Source: Bacteroidales bacterium UBA1769 (GTDB lineage Bacteria > Bacteroidota > Bacteroidia > Bacteroidales > UBA932). From it: a DNA stretch of 5,192 bases. Made by a program: the position numbers and the translations under genes. A model generated the notes under the pieces. It had not been told where the DNA came from and did no database searches. It was given only the letters and a program-made list of their open reading frames with translations. The first letter of the stretch is position 1, and every line of letters begins with the position of its first letter. Below, one piece after another: positions 1 to 5,192 of the stretch. The stretch is from the NCBI GenBank assembly GCA_002314725.1, contig DCGV01000097.1:1-5192 (forward strand), read 5' to 3'.

Positions 1-114
1 GGCTGGAACCAAGCCTTTCTGACGTAGCGAATGCGGAGGAAGAAGGGCTTGACCGCTTTCACAGTTCTACATATTTTCTGTCTAAAAGTGCTCTGTACGT
101 ATGCGAGATGCCTA
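1..114. other. Left flank, no recognised gene
   Basis: No gene can be assigned here. One + strand frame stays open from base 3 to a TAA at 135-137 (44 codons, reading LEPSLSDVANAEEEGLDRF and onward). Because it enters from outside the window it could be the 3' end of an upstream gene, but its last codons would run through the C-box palindromes, and the peptide resembles nothing I know. On the - strand a GTG at 60-62 opens a frame that leaves the window (VKAVKPFFLRIRYVRKAWFQ), without a visible ribosome site. The first 60 bases are clearly more G+C-rich than the RM genes, so this is probably host or older DNA next to the acquired cassette. Confidence 0.3.
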
Positions 115-146
115 TGCTAACTATAGTATGTTGCTAACTATAGTTA
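115..146 (+). promoter_or_regulatory. Tandem C-box operators for the controller protein
   Basis: A 13-bp direct repeat, TGCTAACTATAGT, occurs at 115-127 and 132-144, a period of 17 bp. Each copy contains the perfect palindrome ACTATAGT (120-127 and 137-144). The right copy extends to a 12-bp perfect palindrome, TAACTATAGTTA, at 135-146. Paired ACT-TATAGT-like palindromes about 17-18 bp apart just upstream of a small XRE gene are the hallmark of C-box operators in controller-regulated RM systems (compare the ACTTATAGTC-type boxes of C.Esp1396I). By analogy the left site would be the high-affinity activating site and the right one the weaker, repressing site. The slightly better symmetry of the right copy is a caution, because affinity order cannot be read from sequence alone. 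Confidence 0.8.
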
Positions 147-157
147 TAATTTCTAAT
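122..157 (+). promoter_or_regulatory. Probable C/R operon promoter
   Basis: A perfect consensus -10 hexamer, TATAAT, lies at 145-150 directly against the right C-box, but the sequence 17 bp upstream (122-127, TATAGT) is no -35 box and lies inside the left C-box. A second reading uses TTGCTA at 131-136 as a 4-of-6 -35 between the two boxes, with TCTAAT at 152-157 as -10 (15-bp spacer). That layout is closer to known C promoters, where the right operator overlaps the -35. Either way the promoter is weak without help and is interleaved with the operators, as expected for C-protein autoregulation. Transcription would begin roughly at 157-165. Confidence 0.55.
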
Positions 158-160
158 TTC

Positions 161-173
161 GCTAACGTTTAGC
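161..173. repeat. Inverted repeat in the C leader
   Basis: GCTAACGTTTAGC has 5-bp perfect arms (GCTAA and TTAGC) around a 3-base centre. The first six bases, GCTAAC, are identical to those opening both C-box copies at 116-121 and 133-138, so this could be a degenerate third controller site. Alternatively it is a small hairpin at the very 5' end of the C mRNA. No function can be assigned from sequence. Confidence 0.4.
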
Positions 174-198
174 AAGAATTCTACAACTTTTTAGGTTT

Positions 199-438
199 AT
201 GAACAAGGAGCCAATTTTGCTCATGTTCGCTGATAGCGTACAGAAGCAACGCAAGGCACAGCATCTTTCACAGGAAGAATTGGCTGCGCTTGCCGGCGTT
301 CATCGCACTTACATTGGAATGATTGAACGAGCCGAGAAAAACATCACCCTCTGCAACATCGAGAAAATCGCAAATGCACTTAAAGTTTCTATTCCGGTCC
401 TTCTATCGGGCGATACAAACGATTATAAAAAGGATTAA
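199..438 (+). CDS. RM controller (C) protein, XRE-family HTH regulator
   Basis: This is a 79-residue single-domain helix-turn-helix protein of the size and shape of RM controller proteins. The recognition unit is SQEELAALAG (24-33), a turn, then HRTYIGMIER (35-44). R36, Y38 and the IER that follows match the RTYI-x-x-IER pattern typical of C proteins such as C.Esp1396I, and the rest (NIEKIANALKVS) is the usual dimerising helix region. C proteins bind DNA as dimers, activate their own promoter and the nuclease gene, then repress at high level. The gene lies directly downstream of paired C-box palindromes and 7 bp before the endonuclease gene, which strongly supports this role. The start at 199 has only a weak AGG at 193-195. 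An ATG at 223 (MFADSVQKQRK) with AAGGAG 12 bases upstream would give 71 residues and begin just before the HTH domain. Confidence 0.88.
   Translation: MNKEPILLMFADSVQKQRKAQHLSQEELAALAGVHRTYIGMIERAEKNITLCNIEKIANALKVSIPVLLSGDTNDYKKD
205..210 (+). promoter_or_regulatory. Shine-Dalgarno that may set the C start at 223
   Basis: AAGGAG is the best ribosome-binding match near the C gene, but it lies inside the longer reading frame, 12 bases before the ATG at 223. If it is used, the first eight residues of the 79-residue version are not made. The spacing is longer than ideal, so the choice between 199 and 223 stays open. Confidence 0.45.
427..434 (+). promoter_or_regulatory. Ribosome-binding site of the endonuclease gene
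   Basis: AAAAAGGA ends 11 bases before the ATG at 446 and lies over the last codons of the C gene. It supports 446 as the endonuclease start. The same frame is open back to an ATG at 323, but those 41 extra codons overlap the C gene out of frame and read as a low-complexity basic stretch, so they are probably not translated. The arrangement allows translational coupling of R to C. Confidence 0.6.
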
Positions 439-445
439 ACAGACT

Positions 446-1870
446 ATGGCACCATTAAAAAAAGATGACGACAACATAGATCGTTCCTGGCATCCAAATT
501 ATGTAGAATATACTGAGATGATTATCCGCAACCCAGCATATCGTGGATTATTCTACGAGCGCGGGAAAGATGGTAGAGTAAAGTGGGTTGTTACTGGAAA
601 GTCTGCAAACGGCCAAAAAAGGCAAGCTTGGTGGGATGCAAAATGCAAAGAACTTGGCATTCCTATTAAAAAAGGATGCTATGCCATTGCCGCCAGAACT
701 ATCCATCCCACAAAGAGGCATGTCTGTCAATGCTGTGGAAAGAGTTTAAGTATTGAATATGAATATCCGACAAAGAATACCCTTGCCAAAATCAATGAGC
801 TGCTCGAACTTGATTTGGAACAAACGGAGTATACCATTGGAGAAATCATTGACACTTTTTGCGATAATAATGAATGGCTGGAAGTAATGTGTAACATTCT
901 TCACATACCAACATTTAACGACAAAAAGAAAGCCATTGATTATGTGTATTCTGAACTTGTTGCCAAGCAATCCGGTATGTTAAGTCCTGGTGCGATGAGT
1001 AATCCACCAGATCGTTTTGAAGGGTATCATTCTGACGGTTTATGTTGTCGCGAGCATACAGATAAAGGCAGACATTCCGACAATATGAAAACTTACACTC
1101 AGGATAGAAGAGCATTCGAAGAGTGGTCTGATGGCGATTACAATCTCGCTAATCGACTGATGGGAGAATTTCATAAAGACACCAATCTATATAAATGTCC
1201 AATATGTGGAGAAATGAAACGCGTAAGCGCCGACCATATTGGGCCCATTTCTCTCGGATTCTGTCATTCTCAATTTTTTGCTCCGCTGTGTAGTTCTTGC
1301 AATAGTTCAAAAAACAATCGCTTCTACAAAAATGATGTTGATGAGCTGATTCGACTGGAAAATGAGGGAAATACAGTTATCAGTTGGCACTCAAAATATG
1401 TTTGGGACACCTTAAAAAATGAAGTACGTAACGATGCGGACGCTAAACGTTTGAGTACAATTATGTCAAGGAGTCACCAATCAGTTCTTTCTCTCTTTTC
1501 TATCATCTATGATAAAACTGGAAAGGAATTCTTATTGCGATATCTCCACCCTGAGTATTCAATGTATGATATTAGGTTTCAGAATTTTGACCCTACGGAT
1601 TTATCAAAATTAGTTGTTATTCGCACAGATCTGGATAGTAAGAACAAACGGAAGAACCAAGACAGGTATGTAAGAATTGCGTTCGAAAGCCTTGATGACT
1701 TCAAAAGAAAGGACAACCGTCGAACTCTTATCAATCTTGAACCATACGAGCCACGTATTGATGAACTCATCCAGCTGATTGATAGTAGGAAATTTGACAC
1801 TGCTGATAAATATCTTCGAACTATTATTGATTCAATCGGAGAAGATATAATAAATGTAACTTGGGATTAA
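446..1870 (+). CDS. Type IIS restriction endonuclease, Alw26I/Eco31I/Esp3I family (HNH)
   Basis: This 474-residue protein carries one HNH-type active site. The block runs from CPIC (C251, C254), through ADH (D263, H264), to LCSSCNSSKNNRF (C282, C285, N286, K289, R292) and D297. The spacing from D263 to H, N, K, R and D is +1, +23, +26, +29 and +34, identical to Eco31I D311, H312, N334, K337, R340 and D345 as I recall them from published mutagenesis. There D and N bind the metal ion and H is the general base. The four cysteines probably hold a structural zinc. R222 and D231 have the same mutual spacing as Eco31I R264 and D273, proposed DNA contacts, but this match is weaker. A further Cys cluster (C94, C96, C97) and CCREH (200-204) may form another metal site. 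I infer recognition of a GTCTC-core target with cleavage a few bases to one side. The catalytic D sits 48 residues earlier than in Eco31I, so the N-terminal region is shorter. The gene is second in the C-R operon. Confidence 0.88.
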   Translation: MAPLKKDDDNIDRSWHPNYVEYTEMIIRNPAYRGLFYERGKDGRVKWVVTGKSANGQKRQAWWDAKCKELGIPIKKGCYAIAARTIHPTKRHVCQCCGKSLSIEYEYPTKNTLAKINELLELDLEQTEYTIGEIIDTFCDNNEWLEVMCNILHIPTFNDKKKAIDYVYSELVAKQSGMLSPGAMSNPPDRFEGYHSDGLCCREHTDKGRHSDNMKTYTQDRRAFEEWSDGDYNLANRLMGEFHKDTNLYKCPICGEMKRVSADHIGPISLGFCHSQFFAPLCSSCNSSKNNRFYKNDVDELIRLENEGNTVISWHSKYVWDTLKNEVRNDADAKRLSTIMSRSHQSVLSLFSIIYDKTGKEFLLRYLHPEYSMYDIRFQNFDPTDLSKLVVIRTDLDSKNKRKNQDRYVRIAFESLDDFKRKDNRRTLINLEPYEPRIDELIQLIDSRKFDTADKYLRTIIDSIGEDIINVTWD

Positions 1871-1896
1871 AAAAAGGGCTCATCTGGGCCCTTTTT
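1871..1896. terminator. Shared bidirectional intrinsic terminator
   Basis: The arms 1871-1881 (AAAAAGGGCTC) and 1886-1896 (GGGCCCTTTTT) pair over 11 bp with one T-G wobble and a 4-base loop (ATCT). On the + strand the stem ends in a T-run. On the - strand the run is seven T because two more A precede the stem at 1869-1870. The hairpin fills the gap between the endonuclease stop (1868-1870) and the cytosine methyltransferase stop (1898-1900), so it should terminate both convergent units. Confidence 0.9.
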
Positions 1897-1897
1897 C

Positions 1898-3049
1898 TTA
1901 TCTATTCTTACACTGCTCATAGAACTCTTCAAAATCAATCTCTCTTTTCATAAGCCTATCGAAAGGAGAATTTGATGGAATATCCCCATCCATTTCCATC
2001 TCACCGCCACCATTTTCTATTGCAGGAAGACTTCCAATAGCCTCTTTTACGGTAACCATATCCGGTAAGAACATATCTTCGTTACTGAATAATGGATCTG
2101 GTTGCGAAATATCAATTCCTGCCCTTGATCCAATAAGGAAAACTCTCTTTCTGCGTTGTGGGACACCAAAGCTGGCTGCATTCAATTTTAGAGGTGAGCT
2201 AACATGGTAACCGACTTCAGAGAACGCTTTAATGATCTCTTTTATCGCATCTCCGTTCCTCATCGTAAGAATTCCCAGAACGTTTTCCATAACAAAGAAT
2301 TCAGGTTGAAGCGACTGTACTATTGAAACAAATTCTCGAAATAATTTATTCCTATTGTCGTTTGGATCACGCCAGCCAGCATACGAAAAACCCTGACAAG
2401 GCGGTCCTCCGACAATAACATCAATTTTGTGCCCTTGACAAGAATCAATTATCTGCTTTTTTACTTCTTCCTTTGTAACATCCCCGAGAATAAAATTAGA
2501 TTCGTCTGTATACTTTGAATGGTTAAATTTATTCGTAAGAATAATATTCTTATCAATTTCATTTGCAGCGATAAGCTGGTAACCATTCATAATAAAGCCT
2601 TCTGACATTCCTCCGCACCCGGCAAAAAGGTCAATGAAATTGTAACTTGTAAGGTGTGGCTTTATTAAAGAAGACACAAATCTCGCAAGAACAGGAGGAA
2701 CCGCATTCCCTATCTGCTTGTACTGAGATGCTTTAGAACCTTTGAATACAAAGTCATCGGGGAATGATTGCAATCTTGCTGCTTCTCTCGTTGACATCAC
2801 GCGATGTTGGGATGGATGTAGATTGCATCCATTTCCAACTCGATTAAAGTATGTGGCAATTGTATAGGATGGTTCATCCCATTTCAATCTACCATAATAG
2901 GTTGTCCTTCCGCCGGTACTACGAATACCCTCAAGTCGAGCATCTGTAATGGACTCTGGTATGTCTTTCCAGTTTCCACCTTCTGGTATCCATTTTTCAA
3001 TTTCAGCCTCGTGAGTACCCATTTTAAAGGCAACGTGGTTGTGTATCAT
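1898..3049 (-). CDS. C5-cytosine DNA methyltransferase, circularly permuted
   Basis: This 383-residue protein has all main m5C methyltransferase motifs in rotated order. First come motif IX (83-97, with TREAARLQSFP) and motif X (QIGNAVPP, 112-119). Then follow motif I (FIDLFAGCGG, 138-147, SAM binding), motif IV (GGPPCQGFS, 214-222, catalytic C218), motif VI (ENV, 255-257) and motif VIII (QRRKRVFLIG, 298-307). In the standard order I to VIII precede the target-recognition region, IX and X. Here the tail after VIII (TVKEAIGSLPAIENGGG and on to residue 383) would join directly to the N-terminus (MIHNHVAFKMG) in an ordinary enzyme, so the target-recognition region is split over both termini. M.BssHII is a known permuted precedent. 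The protein transfers methyl from SAM to cytosine and probably protects one strand of the endonuclease's target. The start is ATG with only a weak AGAAAG upstream, 14 bp after the adenine methyltransferase stop, in one operon with it. No motif is missing, so activity is expected. Confidence 0.92.
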   Translation of the reverse strand: MIHNHVAFKMGTHEAEIEKWIPEGGNWKDIPESITDARLEGIRSTGGRTTYYGRLKWDEPSYTIATYFNRVGNGCNLHPSQHRVMSTREAARLQSFPDDFVFKGSKASQYKQIGNAVPPVLARFVSSLIKPHLTSYNFIDLFAGCGGMSEGFIMNGYQLIAANEIDKNIILTNKFNHSKYTDESNFILGDVTKEEVKKQIIDSCQGHKIDVIVGGPPCQGFSYAGWRDPNDNRNKLFREFVSIVQSLQPEFFVMENVLGILTMRNGDAIKEIIKAFSEVGYHVSSPLKLNAASFGVPQRRKRVFLIGSRAGIDISQPDPLFSNEDMFLPDMVTVKEAIGSLPAIENGGGEMEMDGDIPSNSPFDRLMKREIDFEEFYEQCKNR

Positions 3050-3063
3050 GTCTTTCTAAAGTA

Positions 3064-4953
3064 TCAATTATTAACAGAAAAATTTACACCGTACAATGAA
3101 TTCACATAGTTATCCAATTCTTCTTGTGATGCAAATTTAGCACTTGCGTCTATCTTGTCAAAGTCCGGCATCGGCAATTCTGCTAATTCATAGTTGTTAA
3201 TATGGTTATTCGAACTCGTAATTTTGAATCTCCAGTTCAACAAAGAGCTATTCATAATTAAATATAACTTCTTAAGCATTATAGCATTAGAAGATAAGTA
3301 ATTGCAAGAGTTGCCCAATATGTCTGACTTGTCACAAAATACAAATTTCAACCTCCTGAATTGCCCTCCATTAGATATTTGCTGGCAAACAAGCCGTTTC
3401 TTCCCAAAGTCATTATTCTTGAAATCTTCCGATTTTTGGTCAAGAAATTCTTCAAGAACATATTCTCCATTGATGTCCTTGATTCCCTCTGGCGACACCA
3501 TATTACCTCTTACCAACCTGTACTTAGTTTTAGATTTTGTAATATATGGACTGCATAAGGAAACATCAAGCTCGCCACGTTTATTCCTTATTTCTGGGAT
3601 ATCTTTCATCTTCTTGAATGAGGATAGATGTTTTAGGATATCCCATTCAGGCTTTGTAATGAATGGAATTTCCATTTTATCAGGGAATAACTGCTTAACA
3701 AGATTAATATCTATCTCAAACGATGATTTTCCATCATCTACATAAATAGTATCCGTCTCGCCTCCTTTTTGGAGCTGGAAGATAACAGTTGCTTGAAGAA
3801 CATTTTCGAAAATAAGGTCATCTTCTGCATAATAACGAATACTTCGTACATTATGCTTGCAAAGCATATGCTTACGAAGTTTTGTCGCCGAAATATCTGC
3901 AAATAAAGAAGACGGACAAATTACCCCAAGTTCACCTCCTGGCTTCATCATTGTCAACATCCTTTCAATTGAGAGTTGATAAAGATTTAACATACCCTCA
4001 ATGGAATAAACATACTCGCCGGACTTCTTAAAATAATCAACCTGATTCTTGAATCGTCTTGCAGATTCTTCTGTACCGCCCTTCTTACTATTTTTTTGGA
4101 CAAGGTAAGGTGGGTTTGATACGATAATATCAAATCCCGAATGAATTTTTCCATCAAAATCATTTTGGCTTAATGCGTGAAGATTATCTGCCAATAATCC
4201 AGATGACATCAATCCGTTTCGCCAAAGAATTCTTGAGGTTATTATTTCGATTTGTTTATTGCTAATCGTTTCCAAAAAGGAGTATCCCTTGATTCTGGTC
4301 ACATTAACAGCGTTGGGATCTAAATCGATGGCATTGACATTATTAAGAACAACATCACTTTCTTGCACATTTAATTCCTGTGCAATTCTCTTAATAGCAC
4401 TCACATAGAATCTGCCGGTTCCACAAGCAAAGTCAAGAACCTGAATTGTCGGCAAAATCTTCTTTGACTTTAGATAATTGTCAATAGCTGCTCCAACAAT
4501 ATCATCAACAATTTGGTTTAAGGTATATACCGCGCCCTTTTCAATTATATTGACTTTGGACCTTGAACGCGATACACCCTTCTTTGATGGCGAAATATGA
4601 GTATTAAGATATTGAACGTGGAATGATTCCAGAAGTTCCGGAATATCATTGTCCTGGACATCACAAGATTGAATTGGAACGACACTATCAGCCGCAACAA
4701 AAGCATCTTGCAATACTTTGTTATCCACATTTGGGAATTTCCATCGAATATATTGCTGACAGAGCCCTAATACCAATCCTGAATGTATCCTTTCTGCAAT
4801 AGAATCGACCAGAGAAACCAGAGCTTCGCCCTTATCCGCCTTTATTGAATCAAATCCCTCCGCATATGACATTTTGAAAGAGTTTTCAAACTCTTCAAAT
4901 AATGAATTTGCCACAAGACTCTCCTCAAACCCTAACAACTCCCGAATATTCAT
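3064..4953 (-). CDS. N6-adenine DNA methyltransferase, Alw26I/Eco31I/Esp3I family
   Basis: With the ATG at 4951-4953 this is a 629-residue gamma-type adenine methyltransferase. In order it shows motif X-like GAVYTLNQIV (140-149), SAM-binding motif I VLDFACGTG (172-180) and catalytic motif IV NPPY (280-283). A long C-terminal part, presumably the target-recognition domain, ends in NNHINNYELAELPMP (582-596), a pattern common near the C-terminus of type IIG/IIS-style adenine methyltransferases. In the Alw26I family an m6A enzyme modifies the strand opposite to the one with m5C, and this gene's place in an operon with the m5C gene, facing a family endonuclease, fits that. The same frame continues ten codons upstream to a TTG at 4981-4983. 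An AAGGA abuts that TTG with no spacing, so I prefer the ATG, although it has no clear Shine-Dalgarno either. The open frame cannot go further because TAA lies at 4987-4989. The gene contains the window's only GTCTC (3755-3759). Confidence 0.9.
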   Translation of the reverse strand: MNIRELLGFEESLVANSLFEEFENSFKMSYAEGFDSIKADKGEALVSLVDSIAERIHSGLVLGLCQQYIRWKFPNVDNKVLQDAFVAADSVVPIQSCDVQDNDIPELLESFHVQYLNTHISPSKKGVSRSRSKVNIIEKGAVYTLNQIVDDIVGAAIDNYLKSKKILPTIQVLDFACGTGRFYVSAIKRIAQELNVQESDVVLNNVNAIDLDPNAVNVTRIKGYSFLETISNKQIEIITSRILWRNGLMSSGLLADNLHALSQNDFDGKIHSGFDIIVSNPPYLVQKNSKKGGTEESARRFKNQVDYFKKSGEYVYSIEGMLNLYQLSIERMLTMMKPGGELGVICPSSLFADISATKLRKHMLCKHNVRSIRYYAEDDLIFENVLQATVIFQLQKGGETDTIYVDDGKSSFEIDINLVKQLFPDKMEIPFITKPEWDILKHLSSFKKMKDIPEIRNKRGELDVSLCSPYITKSKTKYRLVRGNMVSPEGIKDINGEYVLEEFLDQKSEDFKNNDFGKKRLVCQQISNGGQFRRLKFVFCDKSDILGNSCNYLSSNAIMLKKLYLIMNSSLLNWRFKITSSNNHINNYELAELPMPDFDKIDASAKFASQEELDNYVNSLYGVNFSVNN

Positions 4954-5107
4954 AGCGGAAAAATACTTTTTCTGTGATACCAATCCTTAATACATATTTG
5001 GGAAAAAGCCAACCGCAAAGATGCCGTACAGATTCCCGAAGACAAATTTAGGAAAAAAACGGCAAAATGCATATTTTAGTTATCATTTTTATTAAACCAC
5101 TGATCCT
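4954..5107 (-). promoter_or_regulatory. Leader and promoter region of the methyltransferase operon
   Basis: No gene is visible here, and the transcription start of the adenine and cytosine methyltransferase operon is expected here. I see no convincing -35/-10 pair. Read on the - strand, TAACTAAAATA (5072-5082) matches the C-box core TAACTATAGTA at 9 of 11 bases and contains a -10-like TAAAAT, but no good -35 precedes it. Arms TGCCGT (5022-5027) and ACGGCA (5059-5064) form an inverted repeat with a 31-base interval, too open to be a terminator. The promoter assignment is by position only. Confidence 0.35.
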
Positions 5108-5192
5108 TTATTCACGAAATACGATATAGTCCTTTATTCCTTCACAATGAAGCAGCGTCAGTTTCTCTTTGCCTTCTCTGCTTTCCAGAAAC
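5108..5192 (-). CDS. Possible 3' end of an unidentified gene (partial)
   Basis: One - strand frame is open from the window edge for 27 codons and ends in TAA at 5108-5110. It reads FLESREGKEKLTLLHCEG followed by IKDYIVFRE. The other two - strand frames hit stops after 16 and 10 codons. The mix of residues is protein-like, but I recognise no family, and 27 codons can stay open by chance. If real, it is the gene directly upstream of the methyltransferase operon on the same strand, with no obvious terminator between them, so read-through into the operon would be possible. Confidence 0.3.
   Translation of the reverse strand, partial: FLESREGKEKLTLLHCEGIKDYIVFRE

Noticed and set aside
323..445. 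N-terminal extension of the endonuclease frame to an ATG at 323
   Set aside because: It overlaps most of the controller gene out of frame, has no good ribosome site, and reads as a basic low-complexity shadow. The ATG at 446 has AAAAAGGA upstream and gives a sensible start.
548..1115. Three short - strand frames opposite the endonuclease
   Set aside because: They overlap one another and the well-supported endonuclease gene, with no ribosome sites or recognisable motifs.
1898..3049. A frameshifted or fused methyltransferase as explanation for the odd motif order
   Set aside because: The frame is uninterrupted over 383 codons, each motif occurs once, and the two ends fit together as one rotated domain. 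A circular permutation explains this better than a broken or doubled gene.
3302..3745. 147-codon open frame on the + strand
   Set aside because: It lies wholly antisense to the adenine methyltransferase, whose motifs are continuous there. It has no family-like motif, so I treat it as a shadow frame.
5022..5064. Inverted repeat TGCCGT/ACGGCA as a terminator or attachment site
   Set aside because: The arms are only 6 bp and are 31 bases apart, with no T-run directly after the stem. This is easily chance.
1..5192. CRISPR array, tRNA/rRNA gene, insertion sequence or prophage part
   Set aside because: I found no regularly spaced long repeats, no RNA-gene-like segments, and no transposase or integrase motifs. 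The only close repeat is the C-box pair.

Overview
The window holds one compact, complete-looking type IIS restriction-modification (RM) system of the Alw26I/Eco31I/Esp3I kind, with short flanks that I cannot assign. It is clearly bacterial: short intergenic gaps, Shine-Dalgarno-like sites, a sigma70-type promoter and an intrinsic terminator. The genes are AT-rich, while the first 60 bases are 57% G+C (34 of 60 by hand count). A horizontally acquired cassette would explain that contrast. I see no lineage marker that would fix the host species.

Layout. Bases 1-114 are left flank with no recognised gene. Bases 115-173 are a control region: two 17-bp-spaced copies of a C-box-like palindrome (core ACTATAGT), overlapping promoter elements, and a further inverted repeat. 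On the + strand follow a small XRE-type controller (C) protein (199-438) and, 7 bp later, a 474-residue HNH restriction endonuclease (446-1870). On the - strand, convergent with these, are an N6-adenine methyltransferase (about 3064-4953) and then, 14 bp later, a C5-cytosine methyltransferase (1898-3049). The two transcription units meet at a perfect-arm hairpin (1871-1896) that lies between the two stop codons and should end transcription in both directions. Bases 4954-5107 are the leader of the methyltransferase operon. Bases 5108-5192 may be the 3' tail of an unidentified - strand gene.

How the parts work together. The endonuclease's catalytic block has D, H, N, K, R and D at exactly the spacing I recall for Eco31I (D311, H312, N334, K337, R340, D345). 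This points to a type IIS nuclease with a GTCTC-core target. Such a target is asymmetric, so each strand needs its own modification. Family knowledge says one enzyme makes m5C and the other m6A on opposite strands, and both enzymes are here. The C protein probably acts at the tandem palindromes to delay and then cap C and R expression, so that the convergent methyltransferase operon protects the DNA first.

The most striking point is the cytosine methyltransferase. Its motifs run IX, X, then I, IV, VI, VIII, which is a clean circular permutation of the usual order. The broken linkage lies in the target-recognition region. Overall this is a recognisable system class rather than a wholly new one. 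The combination of C control, a permuted m5C enzyme and fully convergent packing is what deserves attention.
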